From JBOHHM01 sp050725495 (GTDB taxonomy: Bacteria > Pseudomonadota > Gammaproteobacteria > Burkholderiales > Burkholderiaceae_C), in assembly GCA_050725495.1 (NCBI GenBank), contig JBOHHM010000045.1:1-28139 (forward strand): DNA of 28,139 nucleotides. Direction: 5' to 3'. Numbering within the stretch: the first letter of the stretch is position 1; the number at the start of each line of letters is the position of its first letter. Shown here one piece after another: positions 14,395-23,193 of this stretch. A program made the position numbers and the translations under genes. The notes under the pieces were generated by a model that was not told the origin of the DNA, searched no databases, and saw only the letters and a program-made list of their open reading frames with translations.

Positions 14395-16092
14395 ATGCGA
14401 TCGCACTACAAATTCTGGCCCAAGCGGCTGCCCCATGCCATTACCCCGCCCGCGACCTCGCTGTGGGACAACCTTGCCACCAGCGCCCGGCGTTACCCGG
14501 ACAAGGCGGCCCTGGTGTTTTTTGGCCGCGTCTACAGCTACGCTGAGGTCGTGCGCCAGGCCGAACGGCTGGCCGCCAGCCTTCACCACATGGGCATCCG
14601 CCAGGGCGACCGGGTGCTGCTGTGCATGCAGAACTGCCCGCAGCTGGTGATTGCGCATTTCGCCATCCTGCGCGCCAACGCGGTGGTGGTGCCGGTCAAC
14701 CCGATGAACCGCGCCGAGGAGCTCAAGCACTACATCACCGACCCCGATGTGCGCGTCGCCCTCACCACCGGCGATCTGGCGCCCGAGCTGGTGCAGGCCA
14801 GCAATGCCCTGGAGCCGCAAGACCAGCTGGCCCACCTGATCGTCACGCAGTTCACCGATGCCTTTGACGCGGACGTGGCGGGCGACGATGCGCCGCCACC
14901 GGCCTGGAGGGACTGGCTGCTCACGCGCCACGCCTTGCCGGCGCTGCACGACGGCCAGGTCCATGCCTGGGCTGATGCGCTGGGGGCCGTGGCAGCAAAC
15001 GCCGAGCCGCCGCAGCTCACGGTGGGCCCGGCCGACCTGGCCCTGCTGCCCTACACCAGCGGCACCACCGGCCTGCCCAAGGGCTGCATCCACAGCCACG
15101 CCAGCATCATGCACAACGCCGTGGCCAGCGGCATCTGGGGCAATGGCACGGCCGAGAACATCACGCTGGCCGTCGTGCCCATGTTCCACATCACGGGCAT
15201 GGTCAGCCTGATGCACACCAGCATCTATTGCGGCGCCACGCTGATCGTCATGCCGCGCTGGGACCGCGACCTGGCCGGGCGCCTGATCTCCAAGTGGCGC
15301 GTCACGCACTGGACCAACATCCCGACCATGGTGATCGACCTGCTGGCCAGCCCGAACTTCGAACAGTACGACCTCTCCAGCCTGATCTACATCGGCGGTG
15401 GCGGCGCGGCCATGCCGCAGGCCGTGGCGCAGCGGCTGTACGAGCAGTATGGCCTGCGCTATTGCGAGGGCTATGGCCTCACGGAGACGGCCGCGCCCTC
15501 GCACACCAACCCGCCCGACGCGCCCAAGCAGCAGTGCCTGGGCATCCCGTTCATGAGTACCGACGCGCGCGTCGTCGATCCGGAAACGCTCAAGGAAGTG
15601 CCGGTGGGCGAGCAAGGCGAGATCATCATCCATGGCCCCGAGGTGTTCCAGGGCTACTGGAAGCGGCCCGATGCCACGGCCAGCGCCTTCATCGAATTCG
15701 AAGGCAAGCGCTTCTTCCGCTCGGGCGACCTGGGGCGGGTGGACGAGGACGGCTATTTCTTCCTCACCGACCGCCTCAAGCGCATGATCAACGCCTCGGG
15801 CTTCAAGGTCTGGCCGGCCGAGGTCGAGGCCTTGATGTTCAAGCACCCGGCGGTCCAGGAGGCCTGCATCATCTCGGCCAAGGACAGCTACCGCGGCGAG
15901 ACGGTGAAGGCCGTGGTCGTGCTGCGACCCAGTCACCGGGGCCAGGTCAGCGAGCAGGACATCATCGACTGGTGCCGCGAGAACATGGCGGTCTACAAGG
16001 CGCCGCGCATCGTTCAGTTTGTCGACGCCCTGCCCAAGAGCGGCAGCGGCAAGGTGATGTGGCGCGCGCTGCAGGAGGCCGAAAACGCCTGA
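14395..16092 (+). CDS. Acyl-CoA synthetase (AMP-forming, ANL superfamily)
   Basis: The 565-residue enzyme activates a carboxylic acid to its CoA thioester via an acyl-adenylate. Motifs are in order: the P-loop YTSGTTGLPKG (about 221-231), GYGLTET (about 362), the hinge region FFRSGDLGRVDEDGYFF (about 441-457), and the catalytic C-terminal Lys in PKSGSGKVMWR. The length is normal for medium/long-chain or aromatic acid ligases. GGAG lies upstream of the ATG at 14395. The substrate cannot be read from the sequence; the divergent Bug receptor hints at an imported carboxylate. Confidence 0.92.
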   Translation: MRSHYKFWPKRLPHAITPPATSLWDNLATSARRYPDKAALVFFGRVYSYAEVVRQAERLAASLHHMGIRQGDRVLLCMQNCPQLVIAHFAILRANAVVVPVNPMNRAEELKHYITDPDVRVALTTGDLAPELVQASNALEPQDQLAHLIVTQFTDAFDADVAGDDAPPPAWRDWLLTRHALPALHDGQVHAWADALGAVAANAEPPQLTVGPADLALLPYTSGTTGLPKGCIHSHASIMHNAVASGIWGNGTAENITLAVVPMFHITGMVSLMHTSIYCGATLIVMPRWDRDLAGRLISKWRVTHWTNIPTMVIDLLASPNFEQYDLSSLIYIGGGGAAMPQAVAQRLYEQYGLRYCEGYGLTETAAPSHTNPPDAPKQQCLGIPFMSTDARVVDPETLKEVPVGEQGEIIIHGPEVFQGYWKRPDATASAFIEFEGKRFFRSGDLGRVDEDGYFFLTDRLKRMINASGFKVWPAEVEALMFKHPAVQEACIISAKDSYRGETVKAVVVLRPSHRGQVSEQDIIDWCRENMAVYKAPRIVQFVDALPKSGSGKVMWRALQEAENA

Positions 16093-16103
16093 TGTGATCA
16101 GAT

Positions 16104-16120
16104 GGGCCGTGGCGCGGCCC
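16104..16120. terminator. GC hairpin between convergent ligase and chaA genes
   Basis: GGGCCG (16104-16109) and CGGCCC (16115-16120) form a perfect 6-bp GC stem with a five-base loop, 12 bases after the ligase stop and nine before the end of the opposing antiporter gene. There is no T-run on either side. It may act as a bidirectional terminator. Confidence 0.42.
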
Positions 16121-16128
16121 GAGCTGCT

Positions 16129-17211
16129 TCAGGGCACGACGGTGGTGAACAGGTAGACCGCGAAAATCACCAGATGCACCATGCCCTGCAGCACGGTGGT
16201 GCGGCCGGTGCCCAGCGACAGCGTGGCGACGATCAGCGACAGCAGCAACAGCACGGTCGATCGGATGTCGATGCCCAGCGTCAGCGTCCAGCCCGTGGCC
16301 AGCGAGACGATGGCCACGGCCGGTATGGTCAGCCCGATGCTGGCCAGCGCCGAGCCCAGCGCCAGGTTCAGGCTGGTCTGCAGCCGGTTGGCGCGGGCCG
16401 CGCGCAGGGCCGCCAGTCCCTCGGGCAGCAGCACCACGGCCGCGATGATGATGCCCACCAGCGCCTTGGGCGCGCCCACGCTGTCCACCGCGGTCTCGAC
16501 GGCCGGGGCCAGCGCCTTGGCCAGCAGCACCACGGCCACCAGGCACACCAGCAGCAGCGCCGCGCTCAGCGAGGCCGCCTTCACCGTCGGCGGCGCCGCG
16601 TGCGCTTCTTCGTTGGCCATGGCGCCGGCGGGCAGGAAATAGTCGCGGTGGCGCACCGCCTGCACGAGCACAAAGGTGGCGTACAGCACCAGCGACACCA
16701 CGGCGATGAAGCCCAGCTGGCTCGGGCTGTAGACCGGGCCCGGCAGGGTCTGCGTGTAGTTGGGCAGCACCAGGGTCAGCACCACGATGGCCGCCAGCGT
16801 GGCCAGCGAGGCGCTCACGCCGTACAGCCCGAAGCTCTGTTCGCGGTGGCGGGTGCCGCCGGCCAGCAGGCACAGGCCGACCATGCCATTGAGGATGATC
16901 ATGACGGCGGCAAACACCGTGTCGCGCGCCAGCGCCGCGGTGGCCGGCCCGCCGGCCAGCATCAGCGACACGATCAGCGCCACCTCGATGACGGTGATGG
17001 CCACCGCCAGCACCAGCGTGCCGTAGGGTTCGCCCACGCGGTGCGCCACCAGCTCGGCATGGTGCACGGCTGCCAGCACGCAGGCCAGCAGGCCCGGCAC
17101 CAGCAGCATGACATAAGCGTTACCAAAGCCGAGAGCCACGCCACCCAGCAGCAGCCAGCCCACGACGGGCGAGATAATGGACCAGAGGGGGAGGGAGGGC
17201 GAGTGCTTCAT
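16129..17211 (-). CDS. chaA: ChaA-type Ca2+(Na+,K+)/H+ antiporter
   Basis: The 360-residue inner-membrane protein has eleven or so membrane segments in two homologous halves of the CaCA superfamily. Each half has its acidic cation-site motif: GEPYGTLVLAVAITVIEVAL near 61-80 and LLPEGLAALRAARANRLQTS in the second half, followed by LNLALGSALASIGLTIPAVA. The length is close to that of E. coli ChaA (366). ChaA exchanges Ca2+, Na+ or K+ for protons at alkaline pH. The start ATG at 17211 is next to the first hydrophobic segment. It is a single-gene unit, divergent from the small secreted protein. Confidence 0.88.
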   Translation of the reverse strand: MKHSPSLPLWSIISPVVGWLLLGGVALGFGNAYVMLLVPGLLACVLAAVHHAELVAHRVGEPYGTLVLAVAITVIEVALIVSLMLAGGPATAALARDTVFAAVMIILNGMVGLCLLAGGTRHREQSFGLYGVSASLATLAAIVVLTLVLPNYTQTLPGPVYSPSQLGFIAVVSLVLYATFVLVQAVRHRDYFLPAGAMANEEAHAAPPTVKAASLSAALLLVCLVAVVLLAKALAPAVETAVDSVGAPKALVGIIIAAVVLLPEGLAALRAARANRLQTSLNLALGSALASIGLTIPAVAIVSLATGWTLTLGIDIRSTVLLLLSLIVATLSLGTGRTTVLQGMVHLVIFAVYLFTTVVP

Positions 17212-17245
17212 GCGATTGATTCTGGCATGGGCCCTCGGAGGTTCT

Positions 17246-17275
17246 TTGGCGCAACGCCGTCGATTGCGCTATTCT
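17246..17275 (+). promoter_or_regulatory. Possible sigma-70 promoter for the small secreted protein
   Basis: TTGGCG (17246-17251) and TATTCT (17270-17275) are separated by 18 bp, each keeping four or five of six consensus positions. They stand 33 bases before the ATG of the 82-residue secreted protein. Prediction by eye only. Confidence 0.35.
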
Positions 17276-17308
17276 GCTTCTCTTATCTTCAGCCTGAAGG
17301 AGTTCGAC

Positions 17309-17557
17309 ATGCGCACTTCAATTTCCGCTATCGCTTCACTGGTCCTGTTCGGCGCTGCCGGCGCGGCGCTCGCCCACAACTGCCCCAACGAGATGAAGGC
17401 CATTGACGCCAAACTCGCGACCAAGCCCATGCTGTCCGCGGAGAACGCTGCCAAGGTGACCAAGCTGCGCGCCGACGGCGAAGCCCAGCACAAGGCCGGC
17501 AAGCATGACGATTCGATGAAGTCGCTTGGGGAAGCGAAGAAGATTCTCGGGATTTGA
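17309..17557 (+). CDS. Small secreted protein of unknown function
   Basis: The 82-residue product has a signal peptide (MRTSISAIASLVLFGAAGAA, cleaved near ALA-HN). A short helical mature part follows (NCPNEMKAIDAKLATKP, AKVTKLRADGEAQHKAGKHDD). The start at 17309 has AAGGAG seven bases upstream, which settles the choice over a longer frame. Small periplasmic proteins of this form are common in Burkholderiales, but I know of no function. It converges with the NADH dehydrogenase gene, leaving three bases between the stops. Confidence 0.78.
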   Translation: MRTSISAIASLVLFGAAGAALAHNCPNEMKAIDAKLATKPMLSAENAAKVTKLRADGEAQHKAGKHDDSMKSLGEAKKILGI

Positions 17558-17560
17558 TGC

Positions 17561-18910
17561 TCAGGCGGGACGATCCTTGGCGTCCGTCTCAATTCCCGTC
17601 ACCACGCGCGCATAGCGCTGAAAGCTCCAGTAGGCCCAGGCCCAGTCCAGCAGCACCACCAGCCGGTTGCGAAAGCCGATCAGGAAGTAGACATGGGCGA
17701 ACAGCCAGAACAGCCAGGCGAAGTAGCCGCCAAAGCGCAGCGGCCCCAGCGGCGAGGCGAGGTCGACCACGGCCGAGTTGCGACCGATGGTGGCCAGGTT
17801 GCCGTAGTCGCGGTAGCGGAACGGCTTGGTCGCCTGCCCGCTCAGGCGGCGCAGGATGTTGGCGGCTGCGGCCCGCCCCATCTGCTTGGCCGCCGGTGAC
17901 ACGCCCGGCACCGGGGTCGGCTCGCGGCCCGGCGCATGGCTTTGGGCGGCAGCCAGGTCGCCGATCACGCTGATCTCGGGGTGCTGGGGCAGGCTCAGGT
18001 CGGGCAGCACGCGCACGCGGTGGGCCCGGTCGGTTTCACAACCGGTGGCCTGCGCCAGCAGCCGGCCCAGCGGCGAGGCCGCCACGCCGGCCGCCCAGAC
18101 CATGCATCTGCTATCAATTCGATAGCTTGTTGCGCCCTTGTCATCTGGGCTGGATGTCGATTCGACGTGCAAGCCCGCGGCGTCGATGGTACTCACGCGC
18201 GCGTTCAGGCGCACTTCCACGCCCAGCTTCTCCAGTTGCTCGCGGGCCCGTTGGCTGAGCGCCTCGGGCATGGCCTGCAGTACGCGCGGTCCGCCTTCGA
18301 GCAGCAGCACGCGCGCGCTCGCGGGGTCGATGCGGCGGAACTCGCCGGGCAGGGTGTGGCGGGCGATCTCGGCCAGCGTGCCGGCCATTTCGACGCCGGT
18401 CGGCCCGGCGCCTATGACCACGAAGTTCAGCCAGGCGGCGCGCTTGACGGGGTCGGCTTCTTTCTCGGCTGCCTCAAAGGCCAGCAGGATGCGGCGGCGC
18501 ACGGCAAAGGCGTCGTCCAGGGTCTTGAGGCCGGGCGCGAACGGCGCCCAGTCGTCGCGGCCAAAATAGCTGTGGGTGGCGCCGGCGGCCACGATCAAAT
18601 GGTCGTAGACGAGGCTGACGCCGTCCTTAAGCCTGACCTGCCGCGCCGCCGCGTCGATGGCCACCGCTTCGCCCAGCAGCGTGGTCACATTGCGCTGATG
18701 GCGAAACAGATGGCGGATCGGCGCGGCAATGGCCGGCGCCGACAGTCCGGCCGTGGCGACCTGGTAGAGCAGGGGCTGGAACAGGTGGTGGTTGGTCTTG
18801 TCGATCAGCGTTACATCGACGGCCGAGCCGCGCAGGGCCCGGGCGGCTTCGAGGCCGCCAAAGCCGCAGCCGATGATCACGATCTGGGGTCTGGCCGCAG
18901 GTGCTGTCAT
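17561..18910 (-). CDS. ndh: Type II NADH dehydrogenase (NDH-2)
   Basis: The 449-residue flavoprotein transfers electrons from NADH to quinone without pumping protons. Two Rossmann motifs are visible: IVIIGCGFGGLEAA for FAD (about 10-23) and VVIGAGPTGVEMAG for NADH (about 164-177). VWAAGV and the FAD-contact ISVIGDLAAA follow. The C-terminus has a hydrophobic amphipathic section (FAWLFWLFAHVYFLIGFRNR) for membrane attachment, typical of NDH-2. Residues about 249-268 (STSSPDDKGATSYRIDSR) form an insertion before CMVWAAG that coincides with a dispersed stem-loop repeat in the DNA. The frame is intact. It is divergent from the luciferase-like gene. Confidence 0.9.
   Translation of the reverse strand: MTAPAARPQIVIIGCGFGGLEAARALRGSAVDVTLIDKTNHHLFQPLLYQVATAGLSAPAIAAPIRHLFRHQRNVTTLLGEAVAIDAAARQVRLKDGVSLVYDHLIVAAGATHSYFGRDDWAPFAPGLKTLDDAFAVRRRILLAFEAAEKEADPVKRAAWLNFVVIGAGPTGVEMAGTLAEIARHTLPGEFRRIDPASARVLLLEGGPRVLQAMPEALSQRAREQLEKLGVEVRLNARVSTIDAAGLHVESTSSPDDKGATSYRIDSRCMVWAAGVAASPLGRLLAQATGCETDRAHRVRVLPDLSLPQHPEISVIGDLAAAQSHAPGREPTPVPGVSPAAKQMGRAAAANILRRLSGQATKPFRYRDYGNLATIGRNSAVVDLASPLGPLRFGGYFAWLFWLFAHVYFLIGFRNRLVVLLDWAWAYWSFQRYARVVTGIETDAKDRPA
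18107..18160. repeat. Dispersed stem-loop repeat inside the ndh coding sequence
   Basis: GCTATC (18110-18115) and GATAGC (18121-18126) form a perfect stem with loop AATTC. TTGTTGCGCCCTTGTCATCT follows, close to the layout of a repeat that I recall as dispersed in Comamonadaceae genomes. It is translated in frame as an insertion in NDH-2. The AT-rich stem stands out from the surrounding GC-rich codons. Right boundary is approximate. Confidence 0.5.
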
Positions 18911-18967
18911 GGGGGCATTATGCGCAGCGGCCCGCGCGCGGCCGGCCGATGTGCGAAGCTCGCGCCC

Positions 18968-19990
18968 ATGACTTCAGACCTGCGCCTGTCCGTTCTCGAT
19001 CAATCCGTGGCCCTGGCCGGCCGCAGCCAGGACGCCTCGATCCGCGAAACCCTGGCCCTGGCCGAACACTGCGAGGCCCTGGGCTACCACCGCTTCTGGC
19101 TCAGCGAGCACCACAGCCACCCCAGCATCGTAGGCACGGCGCCCGAGGTGCTGATGGCCGCAATTGCAGCGCGCACGCAGCGCATCCGTATCGGCAGCGC
19201 CGGTGTGATGCTGCCGCACTACGCGCCGCTGAAGGTGGCCGAGCAGTTCCGCGTGCTCGAGGCGCTGGCGCCCGGGCGCGTCGACCTCGGCGTGGGCCGT
19301 GCACCGGGCAGCGACTCGCGCACCGCGCAGCTGCTCAACCCGGACCGCCGTGCCGCCGAGCGCTTTGCTCAGCAGGTGCTGGAACTGCAGGCCTGGATCA
19401 ATGAAAGCATGGGTGGTGCAGGCCTTCCGCCCGGCCATCCCGGCCACGGCATTCACGCCTTTCCCAGTGGCCCCACGGCGCCGGATCTGTGGATGCTGGG
19501 CAGCTCCGACTACGGCGCGCAACTGGCGGCCCACTATGGTCTGCCTTACGCGTTTGCCTACTTCATCACCGACGGCCGGGGCGCGGCCCAGGCGCTCGAA
19601 CTCTACCGCCAGGCTTTCCGGCCCAGCGCGCTGCATGAGCGGCCGCAGGCCACGGCCTGCGTCTGGGCGCTGGCGGCGGACAGCGATCAGGAGGCCCGGC
19701 ATCTGTTCAAGAGCCGCGAGCGCTGGCGCATGGACCGCCATAGGGGGCAGCTCGGGCCGCTGTTGCCTCCCGAGCAGGCTGCGCGCGACTACAGCGCTGA
19801 GGAGCAGCTGCAGCTGGAGGGCTTGCGGCGACATGCGCTGGTCGGCAGCGCGGCGCAGGTGGGCGCCAGGCTGCGCGCCCTGGCCTCCAGCCTGGAGCTC
19901 GACGAGCTGGTCATCATCACCTGGGCCCATGATCCGGCCGTGCGCCGTCGTTCGTACCAGCTGCTGGCCAGCGAGTTCGGGCTGTCCTGA
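18968..19990 (+). CDS. LLM-class flavin-dependent oxidoreductase
   Basis: The 340-residue product is a luciferase-like TIM-barrel monooxygenase, which uses reduced FMN or F420-type flavin and O2. Family features include LRLSVLDQS at the start, the HHSHPSIVGTAPEVL segment, RIRIGSAGVMLPHYAPLKVAEQFRVLE after it, DLGVGRAPG, and LWMLGSSDYGAQLAAHYGL. This resembles the single-component alkanal monooxygenase-like subgroup. The ATG at 18968 was chosen because the barrel's first strand begins there; the frame is open far upstream but as an antisense shadow of ndh. The start lacks an obvious Shine-Dalgarno. The substrate is unknown. Confidence 0.87.
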   Translation: MTSDLRLSVLDQSVALAGRSQDASIRETLALAEHCEALGYHRFWLSEHHSHPSIVGTAPEVLMAAIAARTQRIRIGSAGVMLPHYAPLKVAEQFRVLEALAPGRVDLGVGRAPGSDSRTAQLLNPDRRAAERFAQQVLELQAWINESMGGAGLPPGHPGHGIHAFPSGPTAPDLWMLGSSDYGAQLAAHYGLPYAFAYFITDGRGAAQALELYRQAFRPSALHERPQATACVWALAADSDQEARHLFKSRERWRMDRHRGQLGPLLPPEQAARDYSAEEQLQLEGLRRHALVGSAAQVGARLRALASSLELDELVIITWAHDPAVRRRSYQLLASEFGLS

Positions 19991-20037
19991 GACAATGCCA
20001 ATGAGCACCAAACCATTCTGATTCAGGAATTCACGCG

Positions 20038-21246
20038 ATGAATGCCCCCTACAGCCTGGAACCGGCCGCGCCCGCTGAGGCCGGCTTCTGCCCCCAGGGC
20101 CTGAAGCGGCTGCTTGGCGTTTTGCAGTCCGAGATTGACCGCCAGCGTGTGCCTGGCGCGGTGGCGCTGATCGCGCGGCGCGGCAGGCTTGCCCTGTTCG
20201 AAAGCCTGGGCCGCCAGAGCCCGCAGGCCGAGAGCCAGAGCCCGCAGGCCGAGACCACCATGGCCAAGGACTCGATCTTCCGCATCTATTCGATGACCAA
20301 GCCCATCGTGTCGGCAGCCGTGCTGATGCTGATGGAAGAAGGCAAGCTGCTGCTCAGTGATCCGGTCGCTAAGCACCTGAGCGAGTTCGCCGGGCAGAAG
20401 GTCGCGGTCTTGCGCGATGGACGGCTGGCACTCGAGCCCGCCCAGCGCGAAGCCACAGTGCAGGACCTGCTGCGCCACACGGCGGGCCTGACTTACGAGT
20501 TTCTCGGCGACAGCGCGGTGCAGCAGCAATATTCCCAGATCAACATCGCCTCGCGCCAACGCAGCAATGCGGAGTTCGCGAGGGAGTTGGCCGCCATCCC
20601 GCTGGCCTACCAGCCCGGCAGTGTCTGGGACTACAGCCGCGCCACCGATGTGCTGGGTGTGCTGATCGAGGCCCTCAGCGGCCAGACCCTGGGCGCCTTC
20701 TTGCAGCAGCGCATTCTGGGTCCGCTGGGCATGAAGGACACGGCGTTCTCCGTGCCGCCCGAGCAGCAGCACCGCATCGCCGAAGCCTTTGACCGAGACC
20801 CGGATAGCGGCGCCCATGTCAAGCTGCTTGAGGTCCGCCAGTCGCCGCGCTTCGAGTCCGGCGGCGGCGGCCTGGTGTCCACGGCGATGGACTACGCGCG
20901 CTTTCTGCAGCTGATGCTGGGCGGTGGCACGATCGATGGCGTGCGCCTGCTGGGCCGCAAGACCGTGGAGCTGATGACGGCCGACCATCTGGGCGACACA
21001 CCCCGCGTCTGCGATCTGCTGTCGCCTGGCCATGGCTTCGGCCTGGGCTACGCCGTGCGCACCCATGCCGGCCTTGCGGGGGTGCCGGGCTCGGTGGGCC
21101 TGTACTACTGGGGCGGCATTGCCGGCACCACGTTCTTCGTCGATCCGAAGGAAGAGCTGTTCGCGCTGATGATGATTCAGGCCCCGGGCCAGCGAGACTA
21201 CTTCCGCCCGCTGTTCCGCGATCTGGTGTATGCAGCGCTGGACTGA
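20038..21246 (+). CDS. Serine beta-lactamase-family hydrolase (class C/esterase type)
   Basis: The 402-residue cytoplasmic protein has no signal peptide. Motifs of the serine beta-lactamase/family VIII esterase fold are visible: the nucleophile in SMTK (Ser85, Lys88), the Tyr in YSRA (Tyr199) and WGGIAGT near residue 360 in place of the KTG box. The lack of export and the WGG motif favour an esterase or amidase over an antibiotic-resistance enzyme. A 21-bp tandem duplication (20215-20253) doubles QSPQAES within a surface loop at about 60-72. AGGA precedes the ATG at 20038. It follows the LLM gene by 47 bases and may be co-transcribed. The substrate is unknown. Confidence 0.87.
   Translation: MNAPYSLEPAAPAEAGFCPQGLKRLLGVLQSEIDRQRVPGAVALIARRGRLALFESLGRQSPQAESQSPQAETTMAKDSIFRIYSMTKPIVSAAVLMLMEEGKLLLSDPVAKHLSEFAGQKVAVLRDGRLALEPAQREATVQDLLRHTAGLTYEFLGDSAVQQQYSQINIASRQRSNAEFARELAAIPLAYQPGSVWDYSRATDVLGVLIEALSGQTLGAFLQQRILGPLGMKDTAFSVPPEQQHRIAEAFDRDPDSGAHVKLLEVRQSPRFESGGGGLVSTAMDYARFLQLMLGGGTIDGVRLLGRKTVELMTADHLGDTPRVCDLLSPGHGFGLGYAVRTHAGLAGVPGSVGLYYWGGIAGTTFFVDPKEELFALMMIQAPGQRDYFRPLFRDLVYAALD
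20215..20253. repeat. Tandem duplication of 21-bp unit in the beta-lactamase-family gene
   Basis: The 18-bp block CAGAGCCCGCAGGCCGAG occurs at 20215-20232 and again, identical, at 20236-20253, separated by AGC. It keeps the frame and repeats QSPQAE. The perfect identity suggests a recent duplication. Confidence 0.85.
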
Positions 21247-21255
21247 TCCGCTGGC

Positions 21256-21891
21256 CTAGTCGCTGCCGGCTCGCACGACAGCGCAGCACATGCGCTCCAT
21301 GTCTGCAGCCCAGCGGCCGGCCTCCTGCGCGCTTAAGGCCACCAGCAGCCCGTAGCGACGGCCGCCCCAGACCGCGAGCTGCAGTGCCTTGAGCATGTCG
21401 TCCGCAGGGCGGTGCGGCAGATCATCACAGGCCGTGAACACCCGGATCCAGGCCGCGCCCAGTTCTTCATGAACGCGACGATGGTGCTTGGGCTCGGCGA
21501 TCTGGCCCTCCAGCACCAGCATGTCGGGATGAAACCAGGGCAGCTCGGGCGCATCGACACCGCAGCTCAGCCGCACCAGCTGGTGTACCCGTTGCTGCCA
21601 TGTGAGGCCCATGGGCTGCACGGCCTGTTGTTCGATGGCGTTGAGCAGCGCATCGATGCAGTGCCGCACATAACCCGAGAGCAGTGCCAGCTTGTTGGGG
21701 AAATAGTCGTACAGCGTGCCGACCGAGATGCCGGTTTCCAGCGCCACGGCGCGGGTCGTCACACCGTCCCAGCCATCGCGCTGCCAAATCCGAACAAAGG
21801 CGTCGTAAATGGCCTGCACCGTGAATTTGGCGCGCGCCTGGGACGGCCGCTTCAGCGGCTTGGCTGCGCGCTTGCCCGATGAGGAACTCAT
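21256..21891 (-). CDS. TetR-family transcriptional regulator
   Basis: The 211-residue product has an N-terminal TetR helix-turn-helix (AIYDAFVRIWQRDGWDGVTT, then RAVALETGISVGTLYDYFPNK, about 25-70) and a ligand-binding C-terminal domain of the usual size. A basic stretch (GKRAAKPLKRPSQAR) comes first. I chose the ATG at 21889-21891 because it leaves a short leader before the helix-turn-helix; an upstream frame reaches 21972 but would run across the divergent promoter. It is divergent from the DUF2855 gene across an 84-base gap, so it probably represses that gene and itself. The ligand is unknown. Confidence 0.88.
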   Translation of the reverse strand: MSSSSGKRAAKPLKRPSQARAKFTVQAIYDAFVRIWQRDGWDGVTTRAVALETGISVGTLYDYFPNKLALLSGYVRHCIDALLNAIEQQAVQPMGLTWQQRVHQLVRLSCGVDAPELPWFHPDMLVLEGQIAEPKHHRRVHEELGAAWIRVFTACDDLPHRPADDMLKALQLAVWGGRRYGLLVALSAQEAGRWAADMERMCCAVVRAGSD

Positions 21892-21975
21892 CGCACCGGC
21901 TTTCCGAACCCGCTCGACACGCGACCGCAATACATTCAATTCACCCCGAATCGACAACCCATGGAGCAGCAAAAC

Positions 21976-23079
21976 ATGAACACTTCAGCCCCGCTTACGC
22001 GGCTGTTGACCCGCAAGAACGCATTGAATCACAGCCGCATCGAAACCGGCCCGCAAGCGCCGCCGAGCGAGGGCGAAGCCCTGCTCAAAATCAACCGCGT
22101 GGCCCTCACCACCAACAACATCACCTACGCCGCGTTTGGCGAAGCCATGCAGTATTGGAACTTCTTTCCCACGCCAGAGGCCGATTGGGGCCATATGCCG
22201 GTCTGGGGTTTTGCCGATGTGGTGGCGTCCACCGTGCCTGGGGTGGAAGTCGGTGAGCGCTTCTACGGCTATTTCCCGATCGCCAGCCATTTGCGCATGC
22301 AGCCCGAACGCGTCACGCCGCGCGGCTTTTACGACGGCGCCGAGCATCGCCGCAGCCTGACCTCGGCCTACAACCAGTACACGCGATGCAGCGCCGACCC
22401 CGCGTACCGCGCGGCCGACGAGAGCTACCAGATGCTGGTGCGCCCGCTGTTCATCACCTCGTTCATGCTGGCGGACTTCCTGCAGGACAACGCTTTCTTC
22501 GGGGCGACGCGGCTCGTGATTTCCAGCGCGTCGAGCAAGACAGCCTACGGCACGGCGTTCTGCCTGCAGGAGAGCCGGAGCGTCGAGCTGATCGCGCTGA
22601 CTTCGCAGCGCAACCAGGGCTTTGTCGAACGCCTGGGCTGCTACCAGCGCAGCGTGAGCTACGAAGCGCTGGGCTCCATAGCCCCTGGCGAGCGCACGCT
22701 GTATGTGGACTTCTCGGGCGACGAAGCCTTGCGCGCTTCGATCCACCACCATTTCGGCGATTCGCTGGTGTACGACTGCTTTGCCGGTTCAGCGCAGAAC
22801 ACGCAGTTTCTGCGCGACACCGGGCTGCCCGGCCCCGAGCCCAAGTTCTATTTCGCACCGGTGCAAATCCGCAAGCGCAATGCCGACTGGGGTCATGCGG
22901 TGGTCAACCAGCGCTTCAACGAGGCGCAGCTCGCTTTCATCCGGCGCGTCAGCGACGCGCAGGCGCCGTGGATGCAGGTGGCCGAGCACTGCGGCTTTGA
23001 AGCGGCCCAGGCCCTGATCGCCGACCTGCATGCCGGGCGCATCGATCCGCTCAAGGGGCATGTGGTGGTGCTGGATTGA
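21976..23079 (+). CDS. DUF2855 family protein (MDR-related)
   Basis: The 367-residue product matches DUF2855, a family distantly related to medium-chain dehydrogenases but without their glycine-rich NAD(P) signature. Typical segments are TTNNITYAAFGEAMQYWNFF, WGHMPVWGFADV, FYGYFPIASHL and RLVISSASSKTAYGTAF, the last at the place of the Rossmann turn. No enzymatic activity is established to my knowledge. I chose the ATG at 21976 because GGAG lies nine bases upstream; the ATG at 21961 has no Shine-Dalgarno. It is divergent from a TetR gene that is probably its regulator. Confidence 0.82.
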   Translation: MNTSAPLTRLLTRKNALNHSRIETGPQAPPSEGEALLKINRVALTTNNITYAAFGEAMQYWNFFPTPEADWGHMPVWGFADVVASTVPGVEVGERFYGYFPIASHLRMQPERVTPRGFYDGAEHRRSLTSAYNQYTRCSADPAYRAADESYQMLVRPLFITSFMLADFLQDNAFFGATRLVISSASSKTAYGTAFCLQESRSVELIALTSQRNQGFVERLGCYQRSVSYEALGSIAPGERTLYVDFSGDEALRASIHHHFGDSLVYDCFAGSAQNTQFLRDTGLPGPEPKFYFAPVQIRKRNADWGHAVVNQRFNEAQLAFIRRVSDAQAPWMQVAEHCGFEAAQALIADLHAGRIDPLKGHVVVLD

Positions 23080-23193
23080 TGCTGTCGGTGCCGATGCGCA
23101 GGCGGCCGCACTACTTGCTTACACATTTCACATCCGTCTACGCGATGTATCCGTCTTGCTTGTTACAAACAGGGCATCGCAAAAGGAATCCCC

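Noticed and set aside
13813..15936. A 707-codon open frame on the minus strand across the Bug receptor and the acyl-CoA ligase
   Set aside because: It runs antisense to the ligase and out of frame in the receptor gene. No recognisable domain is present.
16102..17406. A 434-codon Gln/His-rich frame opposite chaA
   Set aside because: Antisense shadow of the antiporter; no start signal or domain.
20038..21246. An antibiotic-resistance beta-lactamase
   Set aside because: There is no signal peptide and the third motif is WGG rather than KTG, which fits esterase-like relatives better.
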